DNA of 64,000 nucleotides from Ochotona curzoniae (GCF_017591425.1 NW_024466607.1:7386501-7450500); one strand, 5' to 3'. Shown: positions 23,201-31,532, counted from the stretch's first letter. Made by a program: numbers and translations. The notes: a model not told the origin generated them from the sequence alone.

Positions 23201-24879
23201 TGCCAGTAGGGATCTGGGGGAAGCAGTTTCCTGTCTCCGTGCCATTCCCCACTCACCCGTGGAGCTCACTCACTGGAGGGCCAGGGAGGGCAGGCTTTGG
23301 CCTAGTGGTCAAGATACCTGCAACCCACGTAAGTCTGCCTGAGCCTGAGCCTCAGCTCAGATCCTGACTCCAGCTTCCCACCTGGCTCCTGGCCCAGTCC
23401 CAGCCACCGTGAGTGAACCAGCAGATGGACGTCTGCCCAGGCCTGCTTGCTCTTCTCAGATTAGCGAAGGCAAGGCCAGGGATAGGAAACAGAGAGAGGA
23501 GGGAGGGTGATTAAGAACCAGGGAGACTGGCGGCACTGAAGGAACTGCATCGTTCTGTCCTGCCTGTGGAACAGGTGAACACTGCTGGCCAGTCTCACTG
23601 TATCCTACTTCCTGATTGGTTGCAGAGCATTTCAGTTTATACTACCAGTTTTCTTAAAAAAGACACTTGAAAAAGTTCACAGGAAAATAAAAAGTGAAGT
23701 TTGGATAGATACAAAAGATTTTGGGGGTTGGTGTCGTGGCACAGTGGAGTAAGCTGTCACAACTCCAGCATCCCCTCTTCTGCTTGCCGCTCTTCTGATC
23801 AGCTCCCTGCTCAAGCCCTGGGCATTGTGGCCAACTGTGGACTGAACCAGCAGATGGAACATCTCTCTAGCTCTGCCTTTTTTTTTTAAGATTTATTTAT
23901 TTTTATTAGAAAGTCAGATATACAGAGAGGAGGAGAGACAGAGAGCAAGATCGTCCATCTGATGATTCACTCCCCAAGTGACTGCAACAGCTGGAGCTGA
24001 GCCAATCCGAAGCCAGGGGTCAGGAGCTCTTCTGGGTCTCCCATGCATGTGTGCAGGGTCCCAAAACTTTGGGCCCTTCTCTACTGCTTTCCCAGGCCAC
24101 AAGCAGGGAGCTGGATGGGATTAGAACCTGCACCCATATGGGATCCCGGGCATGCAAGGCGAGTACCTTAACCACTACGCTATTTGGGGGTGTGGGAAGT
24201 GGACCATCAGACAGAAGATCTTCCTCTGCTTCTCCTCTTCTCTGTATATCTGCCTTTCCAATAAAAATAAATCTTTAAAAAAATACGTTTTTTTTAAATA
24301 ACATTTTTTTTATAAAATTGGCAGTGCCCAAGGGCTTGGCTTGAGGTGGCACCTAGAATTCTGCTTGTTTCAGTCGCTGCCAGCTGCTAGTGAGGCAGGA
24401 CAGGAGTTTGTGGAATTAGGTACTGATGACATTTGCCCATTACTGCTACAAAGATCGAACCACATGGAAACCCCTCCTGGGAAGCTGCGTGGCTGACTCA
24501 GCAGGTCTGCTGAGCCTCTCAGCCGGCCCAGTGAAGGCCACTGTTCTGCAGGGCTCTGTGTGGGGAGCTGCAGCCCCAGGACCTAAGATGACAGCGGTAT
24601 CCCTGGCTGACAGCCGTGTGTGTGTTCTGACGTGACAGGCTGAAGAGCGCTGAACGTGAGCTGGTGGAGGCTTTGACCAGGAAGTTTGCCCTGGAGAAGG
24701 TGTACAAGGAGCCCAGCATCTCGAGCGCGCAGATGGTGGACTGCTGCAGGAGGCTGCTGCGCCAGTCGCTGCCTGGCCTGCACGGGATGCACCTGTGCGT
24801 CTCTCACTTCTACTCGGTCATGCAAGACGGAGACCTCTGTATCCCTTGGAACTGGAAGGACGGAGAAGCCATTGAGTAA
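2243..24879 (+). CDS. TCAIM: TCAIM, T-cell activation inhibitor, mitochondrial (spliced, 10 coding exons)
   Basis: Join the coding exons 2243-2271, 3973-4108, 7823-7976, 12136-12388, 15354-15476, 17438-17535, 17759-17850, 20297-20529, 20958-21089 and 24639-24879. All introns are GT-AG and all phases agree, giving 496 residues and TAA, the same length I remember for human TCAIM. The N-terminus is rich in Arg and Lys with almost no acidic residues up to residue 30, as expected of a mitochondrial presequence. Residues 39-49 (FYFAVHPDFFG) hold an HPD tripeptide at 44-46, the signature of J-domain co-chaperones; the family is annotated as a J-like N-terminal domain plus a conserved C-terminal domain. 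From the literature as I recall it, TCAIM is a mitochondrial protein that restrains T-cell activation and has been reported to lower oxoglutarate dehydrogenase through the matrix chaperone system. The next gene, ZNF445, is convergent. No frameshift or stop is seen. Confidence 0.95.
3973..4108 (+). CDS. TCAIM: TCAIM coding exon 2 (presequence end and HPD motif)
   Basis: Codes for residues 10-55. The acceptor is TCTCTCCAAAAG ending at 3972, and the donor is AGG|GTAAAC. It contains the basic Cys- and Arg-rich end of the presequence, then SRALSG, then the conserved FYFAVHPDFFG segment. An open frame continues upstream of 3973, but it is intronic read-through: the exon edge is set by the split Arg codon shared with 2271. 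Confidence 0.92.
4484..4815 (+). mobile_element. C-type SINE
   Basis: Full plus-strand copy in TCAIM intron 2, with TAGCCTAATGGCTAAAGTCC and a CAATAAAAATAAGTG tail. Confidence 0.9.
5080..5362 (-). mobile_element. C-type SINE, diverged
   Basis: Minus-strand copy beginning TTTATTTATTTAAAGAGTAAC and carrying GGTGTCCCACGTGGGTAACA. It forms an inverted pair with the next copy. Confidence 0.8.
5368..5700 (+). mobile_element. C-type SINE
   Basis: Plus-strand copy with GGTTGGTGCAGTGACTCAAC and a TTTTTAATAAGAATATA tail. It lies head to head with the previous minus-strand copy. Confidence 0.85.
6372..6632 (+). mobile_element. C-type SINE, 5' diverged
   Basis: Body is clear (TGCCATCCAGCTCCCTGCTT, GAATCAGCAGATGGAAGAT); the head is poorly preserved. 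Confidence 0.8.
7235..7490 (+). mobile_element. Old C-type SINE
   Basis: Diverged plus-strand copy recognised from CATATCCCATATCAG, CCAGCTTCCTGCTGAC and GGCCCAAGTCCTTGGGCCTC. It sits about 330 bp upstream of the exon at 7823. Confidence 0.6.
7823..7976 (+). CDS. TCAIM: TCAIM coding exon 3
   Basis: Codes for residues 56-106 plus one base. The acceptor has a strong pyrimidine tract (TTCTTTTTTATTCCAG), and the donor is CTG|GTATGT. The peptide runs from EVNENSLKRL to EPLSTS and is nearly identical to the human protein as I recall it. Confidence 0.95.
8550..8870 (-). mobile_element. Old C-type SINE containing a local tandem repeat
   Basis: The minus-strand tail and body are recognisable at 8550-8700 (CAAATGCCTGCGACAGTC, GTTCAACCCAGGTCTCCC). 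The rest is disturbed by a GGATGGAGAGTGGTCCC repeat. Confidence 0.55.
8707..8823 (+). repeat. Three-copy imperfect tandem repeat
   Basis: GGATGGAGAGTGGTCCC begins at 8707, 8752 and 8778. It is followed by variable CAGACCCAG or CAAACCCAG and CCCTCTC segments, so the spacing is irregular. Confidence 0.85.
9160..9485 (+). mobile_element. C-type SINE
   Basis: Plus-strand copy with ACCAGCATCCTATATGGACA and the tail CCAAATAAAAATTTTAAAAA. Confidence 0.8.
9865..10128 (+). mobile_element. Old C-type SINE, then AT-rich simple sequence
   Basis: Diverged plus-strand copy (GCTCCCTGCTGGGGCAGTCC, GTGGGAGACCTGAATTCC). Its A-tail has grown into a (TG)n/(TA)n tract to about 10216. Confidence 0.65.
10129..10216 (+). 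repeat. (TG)n/(TA)n low-complexity tract
   Basis: Runs of TGTGTG, TATATATA and ATTATATTA follow the SINE tail. Confidence 0.9.
10285..10685 (+). mobile_element. C-type SINE with internal 45-bp tandem duplication
   Basis: The head (GGGGGCAGTGTTGTCACACAG) and tail (CCAGTAAATACATCTTTTTA) bracket a threefold 45-bp repeat, so the element is about 90 bp longer than its relatives. Confidence 0.8.
10389..10521 (+). repeat. 45-bp tandem repeat, 3 copies
   Basis: TGGCCCAGGTTCTTG starts at 10389, 10434 and 10479; each unit continues through CCCTGTCATGCATGTTAC and ends ACACAGA. Units are 45, 45 and 43 bp. Confidence 0.95.
10780..11020 (+). mobile_element. Old L1 3'-end remnant
   Basis: ATATGCCCAACACCATTGAA, GAATAAATAATACTATAG and later GTGTGTGACAGTGTGGATGT resemble the ORF2 end and 3' flank of old mammalian L1 elements. 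Confidence 0.5.
11025..11240 (+). mobile_element. Old hAT/MER-type DNA transposon remnant
   Basis: The blocks GTGACATGTGGCCAGGAAGT and GAGATTCTTTTTAATTTTAA, then AATTTGAAATGGTCACTTAT, recall a common non-autonomous mammalian element with ACATGTGGCTAGTGGCTACC ends. The exact family is uncertain. Confidence 0.45.
12136..12388 (+). CDS. TCAIM: TCAIM coding exon 4
   Basis: Codes for residues 107-190 plus two bases. The acceptor is ATTCTCTAG and the donor AAC|GTATGT. The peptide begins GFRAVKFTLHTRDLL and includes the motif KWDKSYYSFTGFKDP, which is strongly conserved in the family. The 253-nt exon leaves phase 2, matched by the G that opens the exon at 15354. Confidence 0.95.
12389..13974 (+). 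other. TCAIM intron 4, unique sequence
   Basis: No SINE or credible ORF is seen here apart from a (TG)n tract near 13936. Short open frames show no recognisable protein. The intron continues to 15353. Confidence 0.6.
13936..13978 (+). repeat. (TG)n-(TA)n microsatellite
   Basis: About 12 TG units followed by TATATATAATACATATATAT. Confidence 0.9.
13979..14255 (-). mobile_element. Old C-type SINE
   Basis: Minus-strand copy with GATCTTCCATCAGCTGGTTT, CCAGATCTCCCACTTGGC and ACTTGGGCCATTACTGCC. Confidence 0.75.
15127..15170 (+). repeat. Interstitial telomere-like array
   Basis: Seven variant units (GTTAGGG, GCTAGGG, GTTAGGGG, GTTAGGGG, TTAGGA, TTAGGG) sit in tandem within 44 bp of TCAIM intron 4. 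Confidence 0.85.
15354..15476 (+). CDS. TCAIM: TCAIM coding exon 5
   Basis: Codes for residues 191-231 plus two bases. The acceptor is TTTTTCCTTTCCAG and the donor CAG|GTACTG. The peptide SWLDNNGKYAVKKLKK leads into a charged, probably helical segment (LRKELDRLKEELSHQL). A short interstitial telomere-like array sits about 180 bp upstream in the intron. Confidence 0.95.
15648..15965 (+). mobile_element. C-type SINE
   Basis: Plus-strand copy with GGTATTATAGCACAGTGGGT, CTGCTCCACTTCTAGTCC and the tail TCAAATAAAAATAAATAAGT. Confidence 0.88.
16287..16328 (+). repeat. 21-bp direct repeat, 2 copies
   Basis: GTGCTCTGCGATGTCACAGC and GTGCTCTGCGACGTCACAGC lie end to end, differing by one base. Confidence 0.9.
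16430..16755 (-). mobile_element. C-type SINE
   Basis: Minus-strand copy from TTTAAGATTTGTTTATTC to TAGCCAGTTGAGCCATTGTG, with GGTCTCCCATGTGAGTTC inside. Confidence 0.88.
16890..17010 (-). mobile_element. C-type SINE, 3' fragment
   Basis: Only the tail half of a minus-strand copy remains (TTTAAAAGATAGAAAAAC, TCACTGGTTCACTCTCC). Confidence 0.6.
17438..17535 (+). CDS. TCAIM: TCAIM coding exon 6
   Basis: Codes for residues 232-264 plus one base. The acceptor is TTGGCCCAG and the donor AAAAG|GTAAGT. The peptide is WQRSWGIAHRCGQLHSL through LETLKKAK. The intron to the next exon is short, 223 bp. Confidence 0.95.
17759..17850 (+). CDS. TCAIM: TCAIM coding exon 7
   Basis: Codes for residues 265-295. 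The acceptor is GTCGCCAG and the donor AAG|GTGAGC. The peptide CTVVFTDRSGMSAVGHVMLG continues to HHHWTK at the exon end. This lies within the conserved C-terminal domain. Confidence 0.95.
18026..18335 (+). mobile_element. C-type SINE, left arm of inverted pair
   Basis: Plus-strand copy with GGATCCCATATTGGTCC, CCCATCCAGCTCCCTGCTTG and CCAGCAGATGGAAGATC. It abuts a minus-strand copy. Confidence 0.9.
18336..18655 (-). mobile_element. C-type SINE, right arm of inverted pair
   Basis: Minus-strand copy starting AAAGATTTATTTTTGTTTAT with GTGATATGGCGAGATGG and a CCTCCACTGCCTTCC body. Confidence 0.85.
18940..19480 (+). mobile_element. Old L1 3'-region remnant
   Basis: CCATGTGGCCCAGCAATAAG, then TTGTAACAGCCCAAAACTAG, CATGTCCTTCCCTGTGG and GATGAGACCTGAGTGTACC follow the order of an old L1 ORF2 end and 3' UTR. 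Divergence is high. Confidence 0.5.
19481..20290 (+). other. TCAIM intron 7, no recognised element
   Basis: No ORF, SINE or simple repeat of note. The last part is the pyrimidine-rich approach to the exon at 20297. Confidence 0.5.
20297..20529 (+). CDS. TCAIM: TCAIM coding exon 8
   Basis: Codes for residues 296-372 plus two bases. The acceptor is TTAACTTCACAG and the donor CAG|GTGAGC. The peptide begins LFERLPSYFDLQRRL and includes ISYLLGGIQVV and LTLEEYYSVLDVFYNRLL. Confidence 0.95.
20958..21089 (+). CDS. TCAIM: TCAIM coding exon 9
   Basis: Codes for residues 373-416 plus two bases. The acceptor is TTTCATTTCAG and the donor AAGA|GTAAGT. The peptide contains SLHELGHFNIPILCDP and ends in a basic helix, ARENMKRKE. 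Confidence 0.95.
21165..21455 (+). mobile_element. Old C-type SINE
   Basis: Diverged plus-strand copy (GGCACCAGGAGGGACACCC, GGTCCCTGCCCCCCATTAGG, TTTCAAATAAATATCTTAG). Confidence 0.6.
21990..22313 (+). mobile_element. Young C-type SINE nested in an opposite SINE
   Basis: Head GGCCCGGCACGATGGCGCAG and tail TCAATAAAAATAAAATAAAT. It is flanked by AAGATTTATTTTTA at 21976-21989 and 22314-22327, which is itself the tail sequence of the host SINE. Confidence 0.95.
22314..22545 (-). mobile_element. C-type SINE, host of the nested copy
   Basis: Minus-strand copy whose T-rich start lies at 21962-21989; the body continues here (GATCTTCCATCTGCTGGCTC, GGTCTCCCACATGGGCATG). Confidence 0.88.
22615..22955 (+). 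mobile_element. C-type SINE
   Basis: Plus-strand copy with GGCCTAGTGGCTAAAATCC and a CTAAAAAAAATAAATAAAT tail. Confidence 0.9.
23285..23470 (+). mobile_element. Old C-type SINE fragment
   Basis: GGCCTAGTGGTCAAGATACC, CCTGGCTCCTGGCCCAGTC and GTGAACCAGCAGATGGACG remain; the middle is deleted. Confidence 0.6.
23725..23880 (+). mobile_element. C-type SINE with internal deletion
   Basis: Head (TTGGTGTCGTGGCACAGTGG) joins almost directly to the tail (TGAACCAGCAGATGGAACAT), about half normal length. Confidence 0.75.
23881..24185 (-). mobile_element. Young C-type SINE
   Basis: Minus-strand copy, TTTAAGATTTATTTATTTTT to GCGAGTACCTTAACCACTAC, abutting a plus-strand tail fragment. Confidence 0.92.
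24186..24290 (+). mobile_element. C-type SINE 3' fragment
   Basis: Only the 3' third is left: GTGGACCATCAGACAGAAG and TTTCCAATAAAAATAAATC. Confidence 0.8.
24639..24879 (+). CDS. TCAIM: TCAIM last coding exon
   Basis: Codes for residues 417-496 and the TAA at 24877. The acceptor is TGACGTGACAG. The C-terminus holds CVSHFYSVMQDGDLCIPWNW followed by a short acidic tail ending in IE, matching the human C-terminus. Confidence 0.95.
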
Positions 24880-26378
24880 CACAGGAGGCTGTTTTGTTAT
24901 TTTTTTTTTTAAGCCATAAGAAACTGTACCATCAAGCCTATTTAAATCCAGTTTGATACAGCAGTATTATTGACGTATTACAAAAATGAAGTTTCTAGCT
25001 GCTGCTTTGAAGATAGACCTTTTTTTTTAAATTAATTTCTGCTAAAAAAAAGCCTGTTTTGAAAAGATTTTATCTTGTAGTTTTATAAGGATTGACAAAA
25101 CCTGTGTGAAAAGAGGGTAGGAGTGGAAGAGCATATTTTTAGAGATATGTAAATGAAGAGTCCTACAATAGTCTATTTTTATAAGTGAGGCTGGACGTGT
25201 GTGTGTGAGAGAGAGCGAGCATGGAAGAACGACTCTTACCCAGCTCTGAAGCAGGGGCCGCCTTCGCTGTGTGTGCGAGTCAGCACTCCCCTCTGGAGGC
25301 ACATCTCAGCTGCAGGTGCACGCACGTGCTTCACGGCCAGCGGGGGGCAGCGCATGTCCAGAAACAGTGGTCCTAAGTTCCAAAACTCAGACAGCCGGAT
25401 TCTGCCTCAGAGAAAAAGGAAAGCGGTCAGTGGAGTATCTGGTACCGACATTGCAGTGTGATGCCAGTGTGTTCAGTGACCTTGGGGGCTGGGACTGTAG
25501 TTTCCCAGGGCAGGCAGAGCCAAGGGTGCAGCGGTTGGCACTGGTCAGGGTTTATGTTACCCTCCCAGTCTTCCTGTCCCTCCCTCCATTTGAGGTCCCT
25601 CGTTGGCTACAGCCCCCTCACGTCTCCCCTCACCCCATCACTGGCTTGCGGTGTCCACAGCAGAGCTGTGAGGCCAGATGTCTGTCCAGGGTGACTCTAC
25701 AGTTCCGGCCACATCCAAGTCGTTTCTCAAGGGGACAAGACGAAGCCCTGTGCAGGCTCTGGCTGCTCAAGCAGTCAGGGTGCTTTTCTTCCTCAGTGCA
25801 TTAGAAAGTCAAGTTGATGAAGTCAGCCCTGAGGTGTGTTTTCATCTGAACTCCTGGCTGGTGAAGTCATTCGAGCCCACATGTGTGCTCAGACGTGTTG
25901 ACTGATCCCAGTTTGTGCCTCGGCGTCCCCAGTCTGAAACGTCCCGGGATCCAAGGCTCCTGGGGCATCGACACGATGCCACAGTGGAAAACCCCTCAAC
26001 ATGAACTTTGTGTACAATTCCCTTCAGTCTGTGTGTGTGAAGGAGTATAAAAGGTGTATCTGAAACAAATGAATTCCATGTTTAGATACTGGCCCCATCC
26101 CCCAACGTAGTTCCAATCATCCAAAACCCTTCTGGGCCCAAGCATTTTGGACAAGGGAATATTCTGTCTGTACTTAAATTCTTAAAATTTGTTTTCTAGT
26201 GTAACAAACGTTGCCTGTAAAGACTTTTCCACAACTCAATAATGTGAAAAATTAAAAGGTTACATAAGTATCAGAAAATGAAATTTGATTTGTGCCATTG
26301 TTAAAATCAACTAAAGTAGATGTCTCTGAAATGTTTTGAATTGGGTTTTTGTCTCACAACTAATTGTTACATAATAAA
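24880..26378 (+). other. TCAIM: Probable TCAIM 3' UTR with candidate poly(A) signals
   Basis: The stretch after the stop is AT-rich to about 25190 and then more mixed, with no conserved ORF. Candidate polyadenylation signals are ATTAAA at 26251-26256 and AATAAA at 26373-26378; both lie beyond an old DNA transposon at 25950-26175. The real transcript end cannot be fixed without expression data. Confidence 0.4.
25950..26175 (+). mobile_element. Old MER/Tigger-like DNA transposon remnant
   Basis: The blocks TGTATCTGAAACAAATGAAT, TTAGATACTGGCCCCATCCC, then CTTCTGGGCCCAAGCATTTT and GGACAAGGGAATATTC follow, in order, a widespread mammalian element whose end reads CATTTCGGATAAGGGATACT. The family name is uncertain. 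Confidence 0.55.
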
Positions 26379-26984
26379 TAATTCCTGTATCCTCCAGCTA
26401 ACTGTCCTGTCCTGGCGCCTGACTACTCCAGAGCCGCAGGAAGCTACATGTCGGGGTGACCTGCAGGTGCCTGTCCAGCCTCCCCCCCAGGGTGAACACG
26501 GAAAGGAAGTTTCTCCCCTGCCACCTCTCCTTGTTTCTACAAAGCCCCAGGGAGCACCAGAACCTGGCTAGGGCTCTCCCCACAGAGAGCCAGGCCCTGG
26601 GCTGCTAGGCACCAGCTGCCCAGCCAGGAAGGTGTGTGGCCAGAGCCTCATCCGTGCCCAGGACGCATCTGCCGGGGCCCTACTTTCTCCTTGCTCCTCC
26701 AGAGGCCTCTACCTCCTGAGAGGGTACTGGGTTTCGAGGAGTTGGCAGGGTAAGAGGGCCGATTCAGGAGTGGGTGCACAGCTCAGGCACGAGTCCCTGA
26801 AGCAAGTGGTTCTCCTCTCCCATGCTGAGTAGGCCCCTTTCACAGAGGCCTCTGCCTAGGCCCCTGTTACCCTGGAGGGAAGGTTCTGTCCAGGCCTCCC
26901 TGAGCATGTCCACTTGACCACAGCAGTCCCATGGAGACAACAGACCTGGTGCTCCACACTCCTGTGGGGCAAGTTGCAGTCCTG

Positions 26985-27240
26985 GCCCCTCCCAGCCACA
27001 GAGCAGGGTTCCAAAGCCTGGTTCCCCTTGCTGGTTTACTCCCCACATGACTGCAACATCCAGGGTTGGACCAGGCTGTGAAGCTAGCAACCATGTCTCA
27101 CATGGGTGACAGGGGCCCAGGTTCTTGGGCCATCTTCTGCTTTGCCCGGCACCTTAGCAGCACCGGACTGGAAGCAGGGCAGCCAGGACTTGAACTGGAT
27201 TCGATATTGCAGAAGGCAGCTTAACCTACTGACCTTCCAT
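26985..27240 (-). mobile_element. Old C-type SINE
   Basis: Minus-strand copy with TGCTGGTTTACTCCCCACAT, CAGGTTCTTGGGCCATCTTC and GGACTTGAACTGGATTCG. Confidence 0.7.
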
Positions 27241-30002
27241 GCTGCCCCTCTCCCTGCCCCCAGCTTGGTTTTCATTCTGTCTTGCCAGCTGTGGGCATCA
27301 TGCAAGTTCCCCTGGGACCCTGGCAGGGCACCCATTCTTGACTTGGTATTTCTGCACATCTGCCTACATCCCAATCTCAAAGGTTCCATCCTCCACTTGG
27401 CCTATTTGTTGGGTGGCTGCCTCTTGCTCTCCTGAGTAGCCAGCTGTGAACTCTCCTGGACACAGTGCTCTTTGGAGCCTGGCCTCTGGGTTTCAGAACA
27501 CGGTAGTGTTGCAGGCCTTGTATGCCAGCTGATCCACCCTCCAGTTCCTGCCCTGCCAGAACCCTTCAGGTTTGTGCACCTGAGTGTGCAATGGTGAGCT
27601 TTGTCGGTAGAGGGCGAAGGAGGCACATGGCAGAAGGGGCTAGCCAATGCATCCTGGGCTCCCCACCTTCTGACCCACCCCACCCCAGCTTCCCTTCCTC
27701 CCCCCTCCTCCTTGGCCTACTAAGATCAGGCAGCCCTGGAACAAGTAGAAGTCCTTCCTGAATGGAGCCAAAGCTGCTCCTGGGACTGCAGGACAGCTCC
27801 TGGCAACCCAGTGGGCTTCCTCCAGGCACCTCAGGGCATGACCCGCAGACAGCCCAGCCCTCCCCCAGGCCTGCCCCAGACAGGCCACACACACACACAC
27901 AGTGAAGTTGGTGGAGCGGTTGGCTGGCTTTCCAGACAGAAGACCCTGAGAGCTCAAAGTGACCGCTGTCTTACAATAGGCAATCGGCGCAACCTTGAAA
28001 GGAAATTTCTGCCCGGCTTTTATTATACCATTGGCAGCAGAAATGAATGTGCTGGGTGCCAAGGTAGAGCGCTGAGGCGTGCTGACTCAAAAGGACTTGG
28101 CTTGTTCACATGTTTGTCTGAGGCCCTTGCTGCCCTGGGACTTCCACTGATGTCACTAAACACTGGTCCCCATGCCACCCTGAACCCCGATCCCCGTTGA
28201 AGGCTGAGCTTCTATCTCTCTGAGAGTCTCTGACACCCTTGTTGGGACATTGGCAGGCTAACAGCCCATGTCAGTCAGGGTGTGTGCTGGGGAGAAGGGC
28301 CTACAGACTCAGCACCATTCCCTGCCCAGAGGTCCTGAGACCCCTCCCAGGCCTCTCTGCCTTCCAGCCTCACCTGTTCACCCTCATCTGAAGACCCTGG
28401 GTGTCCCGGAGCAGCTCAGGGCTGCTCACCAGCAATGGCACCAGGCAGACACCCTGCCAAGGTCCCAGGAACAGCGCACCTGTCCACCCATCGTTCCCTG
28501 AATCAGGAAGCCCCTCCCCTTAACCACACTCAGAAGCAGCCAGGCCCCGAGATCTGCTGGCCCCATCCCAGCATTTCACCCAGCCCATTCCCAGAACATG
28601 GCCACAGCCCAGGAGGTTAGGCCAGTCCGGTGGACAGGCCTCCTCCCTTGCACGCTGTGCACAGAGGAAAACTGAGGCCTAAGGAGAAGGGTCCTGCCTG
28701 GGTCACAGCACATGCTGGCCTGCACTTCCCCAGGTTCACAGGGTCCTCAACCCTGGCCAGCTTGCTGCAGAGCCCACCGGCTGCCCCATCACCTGTGGGC
28801 TGGCAGGAGGCAGGCAGAATTATCCAGAGAGCCGCAATCCTCCACGGGCTCACTTCCTGTGCTACTCCGGAAGCTCCAGTCAGGAAGGAGGGGAAGCCAA
28901 GCTTACCTTGGACCTCTGAGCTGCCACACCCAGACACAGGGCCTTGGACAAGAACCAGAAGAGAGCAGGTGGCTGCCTGTGTGGGATGACTCCAGCCAAG
29001 GGGGAAGGCAAGGGTGGGGATCCCCGCTTGAGTAGGCATGCATGAGCAGGAGGCACCAGGGCCTCCCCACTGCAGAACCCTCCTCTTTCCCGCCCCAAAG
29101 TCAGCTTCCTCAATATGCATAGCAAGTCCAGTTCCAAGTGGCCCAATGCCAGGGCAGGGGCGAGGCACCCCAGGGCTAAGGTGACAGCAGGGACGGCATG
29201 GGTACAGCTAAGCTCCCTGTAGTGTTCCTGACACACTGAGCACCCCACCGCCCAGCAGACAATCCGAGTGGGAGTCACGGAGTCTGTGCAGGGATGCCAG
29301 TGGCTTCTCCACTAGCTCCTCCCCAAAGCAACCGCTCCGGGTGTCCAGGCCAAGTCACAGCTGCCCTCCTCCCGCCACCCACTCCTGTTCCCCAGGGCTT
29401 CCCACAGTCCTGGGTCAGCCTGCCAAAGGGGCTAGGGTGGAGGGGAACAGCAAAGCTGTCATGAGTGTCGCTTCCCACTGCCTGCCACTCCATTTCTGGG
29501 GGGCTGAGAGAAGCAGCCAGGGGCAGAGCACAAGTTGCCCATTTTTCTCATCCGAGCCTGTTCCACCAGCAGCTCAGGGAGAGCACAGAGCTGGGGACGA
29601 GGGTCACTTTGCCCAAAAGGCCATGTCTGACCCCCTCCAGCTTTGGCTGCACCCCCTCACTGCCCTGAGCCTCAGGGATGCTGGGCCTGTGGGTTCCCCT
29701 CTGCCTTCTTCTCCCCACTCACTGCAGTCTCCTTTGCCTTGGCTGGGACATCAGCGTCAGAACTAGGGCTTACTGAATTCCACAGAGCTAATGCTGAAAA
29801 CCAAAGACAGCTTCTCCTGGGCGGCAAAGGAAGTTCTAGAAAGATGGTTGTTTTAATCTAGGCAAGATTTATATCGGTGTTGCAAGCATTTGGCAAGGTC
29901 TTCCGCAAAGCATAAATGTGGCTGGGGGTCAGTGTGGCTGCTCCAGCCCTGATGGCTCAGAAGGGCACCTAAGGACACAGCCACCCGAGTACCTCCCAGA
30001 CC

Positions 30003-30480
30003 TCAAAAAGAAAATGGGTCATTTCTGTTAGCATTTTTCACCTCGCAGGTGAAGGCCCAGGGGGCAGAAGGATGGGGAGAAGAGGTGGCCTGATGGCCCA
30101 GGCACAGAGGGCTGAGTGTTGGCGGAGCGCCCTCTGGTGGTGGCATGGTGATAGCGAACTCTGGGTACCGCGAGGTGCTCCTGGCCCCAGGGGTGGCCTG
30201 GCCCTGGGTGGGTGCCCAGGGTGAGGGGTATCTTGAGCTCTTGTCTTTCAGTGAGGCCTTGGGAGAAGGCACAGGGGTAGGCCTCTGCGCAGGAGTGGCG
30301 GGTGGGCGCTGGGGAAGGGGAGGAGTCCCCTGCATGTCCTCATGCTGAGGGCGGGACTCCTCAGGCACGCCTTCCATGGGGGCCTCCCATGGGCAGTAGG
30401 TGATTTCTCCAGTTATCTCGTTTTCCCAGAAAATCGTATCTAGAGGCTTCTTCCCCGGTGCCAACTGACTTCCGGACATC
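30003..30480 (-). other. Orphan proline-rich exon-like ORF (unidentified)
   Basis: On the minus strand a strong acceptor, CTTTTCTCCTTCTCAG, ends at 30481 and is followed by an open frame of about 158 codons. The first Met gives MSGSQLAPGKK, then a distinctive aromatic stretch, IFWENEITGEITYCPWEAP, then a long Pro-, Ser- and Thr-rich tail ending in NDPFSF and a stop at 30003. An ATTAAA lies on the same strand about 150 nt beyond the stop. I do not recognise the family. The aromatic stretch looks faintly like the second half of a WW domain, but spacing is wrong. It could be the last exon of a small lineage-specific gene, a decayed gene or a chance GC-rich ORF. Confidence 0.35.
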
Positions 30481-30954
30481 TCTGAGAAGGAGAAAAGCAA
30501 GTCAACAGGCCTATCCTGCAGGCTCCCTCCCATGGGGCAGGGTCTTGAAGGTCAGTCCACACAGTATCACCAACCCCCTTCTCCCCCGCCCCCAGCACTA
30601 ATCTTTGGAACCTGGAAACACACAGACGTGTCTGGCCACAGAGACGTTGTGCGATCTACGGCCCTTAAACGAGGGGTGTCATCCTGGGGGTCCGGGTCTC
30701 GCTGTCCGGTCACTTGAGTTTTTCTCAGACAGGGACCAGGGAAGATGCTGCGGGGGAGAAGTGAGGTTCAATGTGTGAGAAGAACTGTCCCGCCAGCACT
30801 GCCTTGATGTTGGAAGTGGCTGAGGAAGAGCCAAGAGAAAGAAATCCTCGGGTGGCTGTCAGCTTGAGTGGCAAGAAAGCCAGCGTCTTTTGGGACCCGA
30901 GTTGTGCACAACGGGTGAAGGTAAGCCAGCATCCCACGAGTGCTGCTCCTTCCT

Positions 30955-31110
30955 GCCCCAGCTGACTGTTCCCTAATGCGTCGGGAAGCAGACCAGAGGG
31001 CCCCTGCCGCTCATGTGGGAGATTGAGAGCTGGCCCAACCCAGTCAGTGGGTAAACCAGCAGGTGAAGGCTCCCTTCCCCTGCAACACACTCCCTCCTAA
31101 ATAAAGGGAT
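30955..31110 (+). mobile_element. Old C-type SINE, 3' half
   Basis: GCTCATGTGGGAGATTGAG, GGGTAAACCAGCAGGTGAAG and CCTCCTAAATAAAGGG match the second half of a diverged copy. Confidence 0.5.
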
Positions 31111-31520
31111 GGGAGGAGCAAACTCAACAGAGCGAGTGAGGTTCTCCAAAGGCCCCTGTAAAAACACTGAGTACTAACTTCCCAACTCTGAGGGGCACTG
31201 CTCCTAGCAGTGACATCTGTGGCTCTTAGGTGGCAACAGGACACATACATACCATGTGGGCACTGACCCACGTGGGTCAGCACAGAACAGGTGCTGCAAG
31301 TCTGGGCAACTCTGCCTCCAGCTTGCTCCCCTGCTTCACCCTCCTGAGAATGGACGCAGTGACGCTGCCCCTGAGGAAGGCCAAGGTCGGCCACATGAGA
31401 CGCCAGACAGCAGGAGTCAGCATCCTGCGGGAGACTCTGGTTTGCTCTCTGGCTAGAGGCCGTTTCACCACCACCACACCCCACCCGGGTGTGTAAGGCG
31501 ATGGGGATCCGCAAGGCCTT

Positions 31521-31532
31521 GGGGGGGGGGGG
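31521..31532 (+). repeat. 12-base G run
   Basis: An uninterrupted run of 12 G between CAAGGCCTT and TGGTCAGC; its length may be unreliable in assembly. Confidence 0.9.

Noticed and set aside
25271..25804. 177-codon plus-strand ORF after TCAIM
   Set aside because: Starts after the TCAIM stop in probable 3' UTR; no recognisable motif and no upstream exon fits.
28617..29168. 183-codon minus-strand ORF
   Set aside because: GC-rich chance frame: no domain, odd Cys/Gly/Pro/Ser composition, other frames equally open, no splice context.
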